From a virus, in IMG/VR virus record IMGVR_UViG_3300042301_002222, positions 1 to 45,412 of that record: a stretch of DNA of 45,412 bases; one strand, 5' to 3'. The translations under genes were made by a program, and so were the position numbers. This document shows positions 33,866-42,163 of this stretch, in pieces (position 1 is the stretch's first letter; each line of letters starts with the position of its first letter). Under the pieces are notes generated by a model, which was not told where the DNA came from, searched no databases, and saw only the letters and a program-made list of their open reading frames with translations.

Positions 33866-35434
33866 GTGCAAGGTTCCTTCTCATCCGATGCTCTCCAGGC
33901 GTACAAAACACTGATTGCCGAACAGCACCCCTCGGACTTTTCTGAGGAGGGAATGTACGACTTTACTCGTTGTGTAAGGAAAGACGGCACTGTGTATGGG
34001 ACGGCGGGACAGTGCAGGAAGGGTACAGAGGAGGTTAAGGAAGACGCTCCAGGGAAAAAAGGGAAGAAGACAAAGACCGAAAGGACTAAGAAGGCGGTAA
34101 AGCCAACGCCACCAGGGAAACCCCTCCATCCAGAGCTCCATTCGTCACTCACAAAACTCTCAGAGAAGCTATCGAGTAAGAAAGCGGTACTGGACACATC
34201 AAAGGGGGCCGTAACGCAGGGAAAAATGCGTTTGACCGCCAAAGTCAAGGCGCTACCCGCTGAAGAACTGAAGAAGGTTCTGAATGACCCGAGGCTGAAC
34301 GACAAACAGAGAGAGCAGGTTACTAAGCTGGTGGCCGAACGGCAACTTTTACCGGTGAGCGCCACAAAAGTTTCGGCTGTGACACAACCAAGAGCGTCAG
34401 GGGCAGGGGCAGGACCCAGTAAGGATGAAAGCGGCGGAGCAAAAGCGACGAAGAAAGAAGTTCTGGACGACATTAAGAGCATTCTTGAGGAGAATCGGGG
34501 TCCAAGAGAAGTAACCAAGAAAGTAAACTCAGCTGGTCTAACCTACGAAGAAGAAATAGCCGCGATCATGGACTCTAAGATCGAAAAGAGCAACCATGTG
34601 AGACAGGGGGACCCGAAGTACGACGGTTGGAGTCGCACCTTTGGTGAAAAGGCTAAGATGCTGGGGTCGGGTATGTTCGGCACTGCGATTCTAAGCCCGG
34701 ACGGCGAAGTTGTTAAACGAGGTGTAATTAGTCGCACAGAGGCGGCTATCGTCGACAAAATTGGTAGAGCGGACTTGGGGCCGAGGTTGATTGCTGCAGA
34801 TATCGGCGGACCCGCTGGACCTAAGGGAACGGGGGTAGACCTAAGGAACGGTCGTATCGCTATGTCAAAAGTTCAAGGGACCCCTCTAGATATGAATCCG
34901 AGTAGAGATTCCAGTAAAGCGAACACCGACGCCTATTGGAAGGCTCGTGCAGATCTGCACAGGATGGGGGTCGCACACAATGATATGCATGGGGGCAATG
35001 TTTTGGTGGATGAGAAGGGTAAAGGGCGATTCGTTGATATGGGGCTGGCACAAGACAATCCGAAAGCTGCTCTTGTGGAGGCACTAGGTGCCTTTCCGGG
35101 ACCCAGAGGAAAAAGCGGGGACTCACAGTTTTCCACCTGGGGGCCCGGTGCGGACCTAATTTACTATGCAGGAAGAAAAGATATCTCGACAAGCAAGAGG
35201 GAAGGCTTCTTGGAGGACTTAAAAGAAGGCGCACCCATCGCCTACAAAGCGTTCACAAATAAAAGCAAGGCTGTAGAAAAACTCCGACGTTTCGGGATTG
35301 ACGGGAGAGACCTAACCAAAGTCCTCACCACTAAGTGTCGCACTCCCGAAAAGAAGTACAAGGAGGGACCTTGGGCTAAGCTAAGCGACAAGCAAGCGAT
35401 GGAAGTGATCAACACGCTCTACGAGGGTATCTAG
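33866..35434 (+). CDS. Tagged effector 1: protein-kinase-like
   Basis: I choose GTG 33866, giving VQGSFSSDALQAY, which aligns with MQGSF at 40544. Module A (about residues 1-58) ends in YDFTRCVRKDGTVYGTAGQ and CRKGTE. Module B (about 120-160) is the MRLTAKVKALPAEELKKVLN helical linker. The C-terminal part, from about 255, is kinase-like: a GSGMFGTAI nucleotide loop, a VVKRG lysine, H371-N-D373-M-H-G-G-N378 as catalytic loop, and D391-M-G in place of DFG. The chain is 522 residues and strongly basic between modules. It may phosphorylate host targets. The HxDxxxxN and DxG elements are visible; substrate is unknown. Confidence 0.75.
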   Translation: MQGSFSSDALQAYKTLIAEQHPSDFSEEGMYDFTRCVRKDGTVYGTAGQCRKGTEEVKEDAPGKKGKKTKTERTKKAVKPTPPGKPLHPELHSSLTKLSEKLSSKKAVLDTSKGAVTQGKMRLTAKVKALPAEELKKVLNDPRLNDKQREQVTKLVAERQLLPVSATKVSAVTQPRASGAGAGPSKDESGGAKATKKEVLDDIKSILEENRGPREVTKKVNSAGLTYEEEIAAIMDSKIEKSNHVRQGDPKYDGWSRTFGEKAKMLGSGMFGTAILSPDGEVVKRGVISRTEAAIVDKIGRADLGPRLIAADIGGPAGPKGTGVDLRNGRIAMSKVQGTPLDMNPSRDSSKANTDAYWKARADLHRMGVAHNDMHGGNVLVDEKGKGRFVDMGLAQDNPKAALVEALGAFPGPRGKSGDSQFSTWGPGADLIYYAGRKDISTSKREGFLEDLKEGAPIAYKAFTNKSKAVEKLRRFGIDGRDLTKVLTTKCRTPEKKYKEGPWAKLSDKQAMEVINTLYEGI

Positions 35435-35607
35435 TGAAAAGGACTACAGGAAAAAACGACGCGCAGTATATCGCACTCATGTCTCGTTACAAGGAAAGAC
35501 GCGGCGAGCTTGGTGACGGTGCGAATCCGTACCTTGAAGCTGCAATGAAGCTGCGAGAGAAGGGGGATGTAAGTGAGGATGCGCTCTTGGGTGGGGCTTA
35601 CCTCTAA
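35434..35607 (+). CDS. Small hypothetical protein (57 aa)
   Basis: GTG 35434 overlaps the previous stop (TAGTG). The frame encodes a Lys/Arg-rich start, a NPYLEAAMKLREKGDVSEDA helix and an ALLGGAYL end. The EA-x-KLR-x-KGDVS-x-x-AL-x-GAY pattern looks conserved in phage rather than random. It is soluble with no Cys. Probably a small structural or accessory protein; no function assigned. Confidence 0.55.
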   Translation: MKRTTGKNDAQYIALMSRYKERRGELGDGANPYLEAAMKLREKGDVSEDALLGGAYL

Positions 35608-35671
35608 CCCCACGGGTGGGATCCCCCTCTGTTCATACGGGTAAGTCCTCCCATAACAAAGAGAGTAAGCA

Positions 35672-35679
35672 GGGTAAAA
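35672..35679 (+). promoter_or_regulatory. GGGTAAAA putative late promoter element
   Basis: GGGTAAAA starts 32 bases before ATG 35704, in the 96-base gap after the small gene at 35434. Confidence 0.55.
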
Positions 35680-35703
35680 TATCTGTAAGTCCGTTTCACG
35701 TAA

Positions 35704-36027
35704 ATGCCGAAGCTTCCTGACGACCACTCGATGTCGGCCCACAAGGACGAAGTGGGGCAAGTGATGCACCGGTGGAAGCATCACGACCCGAAACCACTGC
35801 ACTCTGGACGTGGAAAGAAGGGGAAAGAAGGTAAGGTTGTGACTCACCCTAAACAAGCCATTGCGATTGCGCTATCCATGGCAGGTAAGTCGAAGGATCA
35901 TGCAGAGCGGCTAATGTCAATGGGTTATTCCGAGGAGGTTGCTCAGGAGGTTGCTTCGATGCTTGGCGGTGCCTTGGACTTTGTAACTTGTGGACGTCCC
36001 GACGGTTCTTACCAGGAGCAGGAATGA
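35704..36027 (+). CDS. DUF6496-like small protein with partial effector tag
   Basis: The body (residues 15-60) has VMHRWKHHDPKPLHSGRGKK and then VTHPKQAIAIALSMAGKS, matching the pattern of DUF6496-type phage proteins (VMHEFK...SG...V...KQAIAIALSEA). A UBA-like helix pair (RLMSMGYSEEVAQEVASML) follows. The last residues, LDFVTCGRPDGSY, resemble half of the effector tag DFTRC-x-x-PDGTVYG. DUF6496 function is not known to me. The stop overlaps the next ATG (ATGA). Confidence 0.65.
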   Translation: MPKLPDDHSMSAHKDEVGQVMHRWKHHDPKPLHSGRGKKGKEGKVVTHPKQAIAIALSMAGKSKDHAERLMSMGYSEEVAQEVASMLGGALDFVTCGRPDGSYQEQE

Positions 36028-36560
36028 ACGTTCCCGGATTTACAACTGAATCTTTAACTGCTGTACAAGAAATGCTGTACGGTGAGTCTCCGTGGGAGCA
36101 GCAGTTTTTGACGGGCAAGACCACAGAGAAGCTTCCGAGAGAGAACAAAACTACGCACGCCCAAAGTTTACAAGGCATGGACATTGACAACCGTCCGGGC
36201 AAACAAAAGGGGAGTGAGGGTAAGCAAAAGGAGCAAAGCTCAGAGTCAATCTTCCCTGTTTCCATTCCAAAAGGAAACCCTCAACAAGGACCAAGATCGC
36301 GTAGCGATCTTAAAGGACTCGCAATGTTTGATGAGTTGGGGCAAAAGGGAAAGGAACTTTCGGCAAGCTATGAGGAAAACTGCCGTCCGAGGCCCCAGCC
36401 TCGAAGCACAGAGCAGCGCCAGGCCACACAACAAGCGCAACAAGCGGCACAGCAGCAAGGTCAAACGTTCGACCAGCAGCCTCAGCAGCAAGTTCAAGAG
36501 ATGGGGCGGCAAGGCGGCCAAGCTGAAAGGAAGCCAACATTGCCTACTTGCAACGAATGA
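36024..36560 (+). CDS. Gln-rich hypothetical protein (178 aa)
   Basis: ATG 36024 overlaps the upstream stop; the earlier start at 35988 is inside that gene. Residues 1-40 include a helix-forming MNVPGFTTESLTAVQEMLYG and an SPWEQQF element. The middle is polar and the C-terminal 60 residues are Gln/Ala/Arg-rich low complexity. This looks like a disordered virion or scaffold-type protein. No motif identified. Its end overlaps the open frame preceding the next tagged gene. Confidence 0.55.
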   Translation: MNVPGFTTESLTAVQEMLYGESPWEQQFLTGKTTEKLPRENKTTHAQSLQGMDIDNRPGKQKGSEGKQKEQSSESIFPVSIPKGNPQQGPRSRSDLKGLAMFDELGQKGKELSASYEENCRPRPQPRSTEQRQATQQAQQAAQQQGQTFDQQPQQQVQEMGRQGGQAERKPTLPTCNE

Positions 36561-36577
36561 TCTCACCAGCTATAAGC

Positions 36578-36769
36578 ATGACACACGGTTCTTTTTCTCT
36601 TGAAGCCCTCCAAGCGTACGAAGCTCTCGTCGCCGAGACACACCCTTTGAACTTCTCGCAAGGAGAAGTCTACGACTTCACTCGCTGTTTAAGGCCGGAC
36701 GGTACTATCTACGGTAGCCGAGGAAAGTGTAAGCAGGGTACAGAAATTGGGGCGAAAGAGGAGAGTTAA
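36578..36769 (+). CDS. Tagged effector 2, part A: N-terminal tag cut by an in-frame stop
   Basis: From ATG 36578 the frame encodes MTHGSFSLEALQAYEALVAE and then YDFTRCLRPDGTIYGSRGKC and KQGTE, a full copy of module A. TAA at 36767-36769 stops it after 63 residues. Reading on in the same frame gives VKGKRGPKAGG and then the Met that begins the next ORF at 36803. So a single base change or stop readthrough separates the tag from its ADP-ribosyltransferase-like partner. No GGGTAAAA element is seen upstream. Confidence 0.65.
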   Translation: MTHGSFSLEALQAYEALVAETHPLNFSQGEVYDFTRCLRPDGTIYGSRGKCKQGTEIGAKEES

Positions 36770-36802
36770 GTAAAAGGCAAGCGTGGCCCTAAGGCAGGGG
36801 GA

Positions 36803-37954
36803 ATGAGGCTCACCGAAAAAATAAAAGGGTTGGGAGCTGAAGACCTTAAGAAGGTTCTCCAGGACCCTCGCGTAACCCCAAAGCAAAGGGCAGTTTTAGA
36901 GGGTTTACTCAAGAGCAAAAAGGGGGTGAAAGCTCCTGAGGGCCAGATGTCCAAGAAGGGTAGCGGGCGAGATAGGAAAACCAGCAGGGAAGAGCTGAGG
37001 AAAGCAGTCTCAGAAAACAACCCTAAGGTGCAGGATGAATACGATTGGGTTGGGTCAGGTCCCAAAGCAGTGGCGGAAATAAAAAGAAGTTACAGGATGA
37101 TGCAAAATCTGGTTAAGTTGCCGGAGTTGGACACGGTTGCAAATAAAGCCCGATTGATTAATCTTCGACTGTTGATTTATCAGAAGGAAAAGGAGCTGAG
37201 AGAGAGGAGGCTGCCGGGTAGAGACCCGAAGACGTACGAAGCGGCACTGAGAGAGTCTCCTAAGTATGACAAGACTCCGGGAAGTAGCTCCCCAATTCCT
37301 AAACGAGTCCCGAAAGATTCCGGTGAAACAGAATTACCGTGGTCGCCAAGTTTAAAGTCCCTTTACGAGAAGCAGGGATTCAATGCCAAGCCCGAACTGG
37401 TCGCAACGGTTGACGATTTACGAAAACGAAAGGACATTGTAACAAACTCTGACGGATCTCCCCGAATCTTCTATCGTGGTGTTACGATCGGGGAATTTGC
37501 GGATCAGTTTAAAGGGTTGGGAAGCGAGGGGGGTAGTCACTACCCCGGCAAGGGAATGTTCGGCAATGGGTCCTACGCCGCAGCACCTTCCTACAATGAC
37601 CCTGAGGCGACTGCAGGTAACGTCATTGGGATAGCAAAAGCGTATGCAGGGGAGAGGAATAATCTTTCTTCAAAAGTTACGGCTTTTGCACTTAGAAAAG
37701 ACGCAAATGTGGTGGAGTTTAACGGTAAAACAACGGAAGAGAGGATGGAGCAACACATGTGGTGGGGGGAAGAGACCGTTAGGGATGCGGAGAAAAAGAC
37801 TGGGTACCGCTTCACTGACTTGGGCGAAGCTGCAGCGGCACTCGGGATTCACGCCTTCACAGTTCCCCAGAGGGACGGAGACTACCTAGTCCCCCTTAAC
37901 CGTGGAGCAATCATCGCAGCCATGGACTCACAAATCCCCGACGAAAACGAATGA
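36803..37954 (+). CDS. Tagged effector 2, part B: ADP-ribosyltransferase-like
   Basis: Same frame as 36578-36769, separated by TAA 36767 and 11 codons. It begins with module B (MRLTEKIKGLGAEDLKKVLQ). The C-terminal domain, about residues 195-380, has IFYRGVTIGEFADQF, then GKGMFGNGSYAAAPS, then KAYAGERN with VTAFALRKDANVVEF. The Y-R-G, G-x-G-x-Y-A and following strand pattern resembles the NAD-binding core of ADP-ribosyltransferases. The final (Q/E)-x-E catalytic motif is not clear, so activity is uncertain. Translation alone could start at this ATG behind an AGGGGG run, though spacing is tight. T4 Alt is a packaged ADP-ribosyltransferase and is the precedent. Confidence 0.65.
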   Translation: MRLTEKIKGLGAEDLKKVLQDPRVTPKQRAVLEGLLKSKKGVKAPEGQMSKKGSGRDRKTSREELRKAVSENNPKVQDEYDWVGSGPKAVAEIKRSYRMMQNLVKLPELDTVANKARLINLRLLIYQKEKELRERRLPGRDPKTYEAALRESPKYDKTPGSSSPIPKRVPKDSGETELPWSPSLKSLYEKQGFNAKPELVATVDDLRKRKDIVTNSDGSPRIFYRGVTIGEFADQFKGLGSEGGSHYPGKGMFGNGSYAAAPSYNDPEATAGNVIGIAKAYAGERNNLSSKVTAFALRKDANVVEFNGKTTEERMEQHMWWGEETVRDAEKKTGYRFTDLGEAAAALGIHAFTVPQRDGDYLVPLNRGAIIAAMDSQIPDENE

Positions 37955-38106
37955 ACATCAACGACCCCACAATCAGCCGCATTCTCGCTGTTCTTATTCA
38001 ACCGGTCCTTTTCGAGGATAGGAGCAAGTTCATAGAAGATGCCGAGAAAGCAACCAACATGGACTCTTTCATCAGGGGCATTAACAGGTACAAGACATAC
38101 TACTGA
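37951..38106 (+). CDS. Small hypothetical protein (51 aa)
   Basis: ATGA overlap with the previous stop. The frame encodes a soluble helical peptide, MNINDPTISRILAVLIQPVL followed by EDRSKFIEDAEKA and a Lys/Tyr-rich end. Coupled start and normal codon use favour a real gene. No family recognised. The 115 bases after it hold a GGGTAAAA element but no other gene. Confidence 0.45.
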   Translation: MNINDPTISRILAVLIQPVLFEDRSKFIEDAEKATNMDSFIRGINRYKTYY

Positions 38107-38163
38107 GACATAGGCCGGGGGAACCTTTCCTTGTGCTCTTAGGGATTCCTCTTACGGGGCCGA

Positions 38164-38171
38164 GGGTAAAA
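38164..38171 (+). promoter_or_regulatory. GGGTAAAA putative late promoter element
   Basis: GGGTAAAA lies 58 bases before the methyltransferase ATG 38222, longer than the usual 30 bases, which may mean the methyltransferase gene was inserted behind an existing promoter. Confidence 0.4.
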
Positions 38172-38221
38172 CCGTATGCCCCTCAAAGGCTCAAAACGAA
38201 TCACACATACTCAACTAAAGA

Positions 38222-39280
38222 ATGACTCTCTTACTTGGCGACTGCCTTGACGTGCTGCGAACCATTCCCGATAGTAGTGTGGATTCAGTGGTGACTGATC
38301 CGCCCTACGGCCTAAAATTCATGGGAAAGAAATGGGACTATAACGTGCCCACGGTTGAGGTGTGGACCGAGTGCCTGCGGGTGCTGAAACCTGGCGGGCA
38401 CATGCTGGCCTTTGCTGGCACACGCACGCAGCACCGAATGGCGGTTCGGATTGAGGACGCAGGCTTTGAGATCCGTGACATGATCGCATGGGTATATGGA
38501 TCAGGTTTTCCGAAATCGCTGGACGTGAGCAAGGCGATAGATAAGGCGACGGGGGCTGAGCGGGAGGTGGTGGGGCAACGCAGAGGGGCGGTAAATCCTA
38601 AGGGGTACAAAACCGATGGGAACTCGCAAAGCGGTGGGGCGTTTGCCGATGGGGAGTTCGACATCACCGCCCCCGCCACCCCCGAAGCCCAGCAGTGGGC
38701 CGGCTGGGGCACCGCTCTGAAGCCCGCCCTGGAGCCGATCACCATGGCCCGCAAGCCGCTGGCCGGCACCGTGGCCGCAAACGTGCTGGAGCACGGCACC
38801 GGGGCGCTGAATGTGGATGGGTGCAGGGTGGGCGAGGACACAATCAAAACATACGGAGTCCGAAAAGGCACTGGAAACGCGCTTGGATGGTCAAAATACA
38901 TTTCCCCTGAAGACTATGTGGGTGTCGCACACAATGGTCGCTGGCCCGCGAACCTGATCCACGACGGCACCGACGAGGTGGTGGGGTTGTTCCCGTCAGG
39001 CAGTACCGGCAGCGCCGCTCGATTCTTTTACTGTCCCAAAGCGAGTAAACGCGAAAGGGGAGAGGGTAACATCCACCCCACAGTGAAACCGGTAGAACTG
39101 ATGCGCTACCTGTGCCGCCTTGTCACCCCACCCGGCGGCGTGGTGCTTGATCCATTCATGGGGTCAGGCTCTACGGGTATGGCGTGTGAACTAGAGGGTT
39201 TTGACTTCATTGGTATTGAACGTGAGTCCGAGTACCTAGAAATTGCAACACAACGGATCCGTAGAGCACAGTCCCAGTGA
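38222..39280 (+). CDS. DNA methyltransferase (beta-class, N6-adenine or N4-cytosine)
   Basis: It transfers a methyl group from S-adenosylmethionine to an exocyclic amino group in DNA. D26-P-P-Y29 (motif IV) comes first, followed by KPGGHMLAFAGTRTQHRM, and the SAM-binding VLDPFMGSGSTGMAC (motif I) is near residue 310. The order IV then I marks the beta class. Length 352 aa is normal. The middle (about 38640-38830) is noticeably richer in G and C than neighbouring genes, so it may be a recent transfer. No cognate restriction enzyme is seen; an orphan enzyme that protects phage DNA is likely. Confidence 0.92.
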   Translation: MTLLLGDCLDVLRTIPDSSVDSVVTDPPYGLKFMGKKWDYNVPTVEVWTECLRVLKPGGHMLAFAGTRTQHRMAVRIEDAGFEIRDMIAWVYGSGFPKSLDVSKAIDKATGAEREVVGQRRGAVNPKGYKTDGNSQSGGAFADGEFDITAPATPEAQQWAGWGTALKPALEPITMARKPLAGTVAANVLEHGTGALNVDGCRVGEDTIKTYGVRKGTGNALGWSKYISPEDYVGVAHNGRWPANLIHDGTDEVVGLFPSGSTGSAARFFYCPKASKRERGEGNIHPTVKPVELMRYLCRLVTPPGGVVLDPFMGSGSTGMACELEGFDFIGIERESEYLEIATQRIRRAQSQ

Positions 39281-39299
39281 AACAGCTATTTGGGGCCTG

Positions 39300-39307
39300 G
39301 GGTAAAA
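39300..39307 (+). promoter_or_regulatory. GGGTAAAA putative late promoter element
   Basis: GGGTAAAA starts 35 bases before the endolysin ATG at 39335. Confidence 0.55.
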
Positions 39308-39334
39308 CCTTAGTAGCCAAGTAGCCAAAGAACA

Positions 39335-40063
39335 ATGCCACAATTCACACCGGAAAAGTTTCTCGATTTCGTTAGCAACCGCAGAAGCGACAACCCTAAC
39401 CAAGAAGCTGCTTTCCTTGACTTTGCTAAGCAAGTTTTTGCAAAGCAACCCGAGCTACTCACTGACGAAGCAACGTGGGTGCGAAAATACCGCACTCCCT
39501 ACACTCCGCCAACTCAACCTGTGGCCCCCTCACCGAAGCAGTATGTTTCCAAGGAAACCCTAGCCTACGTGTGGCAATGCTCCCCTACCCTAATTACTGA
39601 CTCCGAAGTTTCCGAGCTGAACAAGTGCCTCGGGGACTTCGGTATAACAACACCGTCCCGAATCCGCCATTTTCTCAGTCAGACTGCGCATGAGTCCGGC
39701 GGTGGCCGCTGGAAGAAAGAACTTGCTTCGGGGTGGGACTATGAAGGTAGGAGAGACCTGGGAAATACGCAACCGGGCGATGGCCCCCGTTTCAAGGGTG
39801 CGGGCTACATACAATTGACAGGGCGAGCGAATTACCAAGACTTTGCCAACTTTATTAAAGACCCTCAAGTAATGCAAGGTGTGTACTACGTTGCGGACAA
39901 TTACCCGTTCTCCTCAGCGGGATTCTGGTGGTTTAACAACGGAATGAATGCCCTTTGTGATAAGAACCCCTCTGTGGAGCAGGTTACAAGGAGAGTTAAC
40001 GGCGGTTACAATGGACTAGAGGACCGCAAAATGTACTACAATCGCACACTCCAGGTTGTTTGA
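39335..40063 (+). CDS. Endolysin, glycoside hydrolase family 19
   Basis: Residues 1-70 are an N-terminal helical segment ([20 protein letters not shown]) with a Pro-rich linker, and may bind the wall. Residues 75-242 are a family 19 chitinase/lysozyme domain: [11 protein letters not shown] with the catalytic Glu, then [30 protein letters not shown], and [16 protein letters not shown] at the end. It would hydrolyse the glycan of peptidoglycan to release progeny. No signal peptide is visible, so it needs a holin, which may be the small gene that follows or may lie elsewhere. A GGGTAAAA element precedes it. Confidence 0.9.
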   Translation: MPQFTPEKFLDFVSNRRSDNPNQEAAFLDFAKQVFAKQPELLTDEATWVRKYRTPYTPPTQPVAPSPKQYVSKETLAYVWQCSPTLITDSEVSELNKCLGDFGITTPSRIRHFLSQTAHESGGGRWKKELASGWDYEGRRDLGNTQPGDGPRFKGAGYIQLTGRANYQDFANFIKDPQVMQGVYYVADNYPFSSAGFWWFNNGMNALCDKNPSVEQVTRRVNGGYNGLEDRKMYYNRTLQVV

Positions 40064-40229
40064 TGGTGCGTTGCAGTGAAATAACCAGGCTCTTTGCGCT
40101 CCCATTCCTTATTTGTGTACGAATTCTGGCAAATGACGGACTATTTGTGACTGTTCGGAGCCCGAAACCAAAGGTCGCACCCTTGGAAATTTTCTGCTTC
40201 ACAAAGCGGATTCCCACCCTGAGCACGTA
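40062..40229 (+). CDS. Small hypothetical protein (55 aa), possible membrane peptide
   Basis: The ATG overlaps the endolysin TGA. The frame reads [20 protein letters not shown] and goes on to a basic tail. A short hydrophobic stretch (LFALPFLICV) could be a membrane anchor, so a holin or regulatory lysis peptide is conceivable after an endolysin gene, but a stretch of ten residues is too short for a standard span. Low confidence that it is expressed. Confidence 0.35.
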
Positions 40230-40241
40230 GCTCCCGAGACA

Positions 40242-40484
40242 ATGGAAAACTTTGACGAGACGAAAAGAACATACAACACGAAAGTCAGGGAACCGTGGAA
40301 CCCTGTTATCAAAACATGCCTAGATGCAATAGACCGACACATGTCCTTGTACCTTGACTCAGGATGTATTCGGCACTTGCAACAAGCCGAGCTGCTAAGG
40401 GAGTACGTTGCGGGGTTGAAGGAGTGGGTGCGGTCCGAGGAAATTAAGGGTGGTTGCGGAGGGGGGAATCAAGGTGAGGGGTAA
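40242..40484 (+). CDS. Small hypothetical protein (80 aa)
   Basis: ATG 40242. The chain is helical: TYNTKVREPWNPVIKTCLDA, then CIRHLQQAELLREYVAGLKEW and a Gly-rich end. Heptad-like Leu spacing suggests a coiled coil or adaptor. No motif. It ends 30 bases before the GGGTAAAA element of the next gene. Confidence 0.5.
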   Translation: MENFDETKRTYNTKVREPWNPVIKTCLDAIDRHMSLYLDSGCIRHLQQAELLREYVAGLKEWVRSEEIKGGCGGGNQGEG

Positions 40485-40513
40485 ACCGCCCCTTTACGCC
40501 TGCGAAGCAAACA

Positions 40514-40521
40514 GGGTAAAA
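40514..40521 (+). promoter_or_regulatory. GGGTAAAA putative late promoter element
   Basis: GGGTAAAA starts 30 bases before ATG 40544. Confidence 0.55.
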
Positions 40522-40543
40522 TAAGGCATACACGGTAAATCGT

Positions 40544-42148
40544 ATGCAAGGATCCTTCACCCCTGACTCCGCCGAAAAGTTTCTCGCGCTGATGCGTGAG
40601 GCAGGTTACGAAGCGTCCGCCATCTCAAGTGTAGGGGGACTTCAAGATTTCTCTGAAGGGGCTAGGAGTCGCGGAGAGCAGCAATTTGTTGCAAAATCCG
40701 GTGAGGCTCGCGGAGAATACATAGAGAACTACGACTACACTCGCTGCGTAAAACCGGACGGGGGAGTGTATGGGACGGCGGGGCAATGCCGCAAGGGGGT
40801 TCAGGAAGACAAGGAAGAAAACGACGCAATGGGCCAACTTGCAAGGATGCTCCCGAAAGGGTCGAAGATTGTAGGGAGTTCTGGACGGACTCAAACGGTG
40901 GGTGCAAAAGGCAAAGTCAAAGCGGGGTTAACCGACGAGCACTGGGTTGTAATTAACGAGAAATGGAAAGAAGTGGGAGAGAAACTAAGTCGCCAGATGG
41001 GGTTGCTGAAGCGCATGTCAGACTCACCGAAGTTTGATGACTTAAGGAAAACCACACAGGATAAGATTGAGAAACTAAACAGAGCTTTTACAAAGCTGAA
41101 CGACACGAAGGCAAAGATTCGGGACTCTCTTGAAAGGGGGAGGACTGAAACAGGAAGGATGAGACCACTTGTAGCCTCAAATCTGACTCCGAAGGGTGTT
41201 GAGAAATTACCCCCTAAGGCCCGAATTTCTCAGCCTACGGACCCCACTCCAAGCAAGGAGATGGTGTTGGACAAGAAGAAGAGGGGGGCGAAGCCGGGTG
41301 GAATGCGGGTTACGGAGAAGATTAAGGCCCTGGGTGCTGAGGACCTCAGAAAGGTTCTGAATGACCCGAGGTTGAACGACAGGCAAAGGGGGCAGCTGAA
41401 TAAGTTGTTGGAGGAGAAGCAGGGTGAGGGGTTAAAGGGACCTCAAGCGGCAACTTCCAAGGGGGGTACATTACCACACTCAGTTGCAATGGCAAGAAGA
41501 ACTGAAGCTATGTTCAAAAGGGGCGAACAGATAGGCGCTAAAGCACAAGACTACCTTAGAGACCGTGGTGCGCTTCAGGCACCTTTGGGGAGCAGGTTAT
41601 CCAACGCAGAAGGGCGAGCAGGGCGAGTTGTGTACGCTAACAGAAATCGCCTGGCCCAAATACGGATGCGACGTGTTAACGCTGCGATGGACGATCGGAG
41701 CCCAGGAGGGGCAAAGAAAGATACGACGATCGGGGACCTTTCTCCCGCCAAGATAGCGGCGATGGAAAACAAAGCTAAACGAATGGCTAGAAAAAACCGT
41801 CAAGCAGATCGAGCAGCACTAGCTAGAAAATTAGCGAAAGAAATGGGCGGGGATGATAGAGACCCTTCCAAGAACAAAACAGCTTTAAGGTTGGTTCAAG
41901 AGAAAGTCGCGAAAGAAGGTCAAAGGCGCCAGGAACCCGCACCGAAGAGGGAGTTAAGGGGGCAGGAGCTTGGAAACGCAATGGTGCTCCATGCTAACAT
42001 TGCCGAGCGTGTACGGGCAAATTACGGGGGCAGTCTGGCGACGAAAAAAGCCAGAGCTGAGCTGCAAGCGGAACTCGACAAAGAAGGAGCACTCAACCGT
42101 GATGAAATTTCAAGGATGCTTAAGGCAGATAGGGCGGAGAGACGCTGA
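40544..42148 (+). CDS. Tagged effector 3: basic protein with no recognised domain
   Basis: ATG 40544 gives MQGSFTPDSAEKFLALM, and the module A signature YDYTRCVKPDGGVYGTAGQC with RKG at about residues 65-87. Module B is MRVTEKIKALGAEDLRKVLN with a NDPRLNDRQRGQL tail about residues 252-285. Residues 285-534 are highly basic and helical (RRVNAAMDDRSPGGAKK, MARKNRQADRAALARKLAKE), resembling a nucleic-acid-binding or condensed-DNA protein. Another helical part lies between modules (DSPKFDDLRKTTQDKIEKLN). No enzyme motif seen. By architecture it belongs with the kinase-like and ADP-ribosyltransferase-like members. Confidence 0.7.
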   Translation: MQGSFTPDSAEKFLALMREAGYEASAISSVGGLQDFSEGARSRGEQQFVAKSGEARGEYIENYDYTRCVKPDGGVYGTAGQCRKGVQEDKEENDAMGQLARMLPKGSKIVGSSGRTQTVGAKGKVKAGLTDEHWVVINEKWKEVGEKLSRQMGLLKRMSDSPKFDDLRKTTQDKIEKLNRAFTKLNDTKAKIRDSLERGRTETGRMRPLVASNLTPKGVEKLPPKARISQPTDPTPSKEMVLDKKKRGAKPGGMRVTEKIKALGAEDLRKVLNDPRLNDRQRGQLNKLLEEKQGEGLKGPQAATSKGGTLPHSVAMARRTEAMFKRGEQIGAKAQDYLRDRGALQAPLGSRLSNAEGRAGRVVYANRNRLAQIRMRRVNAAMDDRSPGGAKKDTTIGDLSPAKIAAMENKAKRMARKNRQADRAALARKLAKEMGGDDRDPSKNKTALRLVQEKVAKEGQRRQEPAPKRELRGQELGNAMVLHANIAERVRANYGGSLATKKARAELQAELDKEGALNRDEISRMLKADRAERR

Positions 42149-42163
42149 GTAGTACCACCCCAA

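Noticed and set aside
33709-34518. A 269-codon minus-strand ORF opposite the kinase-like gene.
   Set aside because: It is the Ser/Phe/Leu-rich shadow of a Lys/Glu-rich gene and has no promoter or Shine-Dalgarno. The plus frame carries the conserved modules.
38338-38901. Minus-strand ORF opposite the methyltransferase.
   Set aside because: It is a composition shadow in the GC-rich part, while the plus frame has DPPY and the SAM motif.
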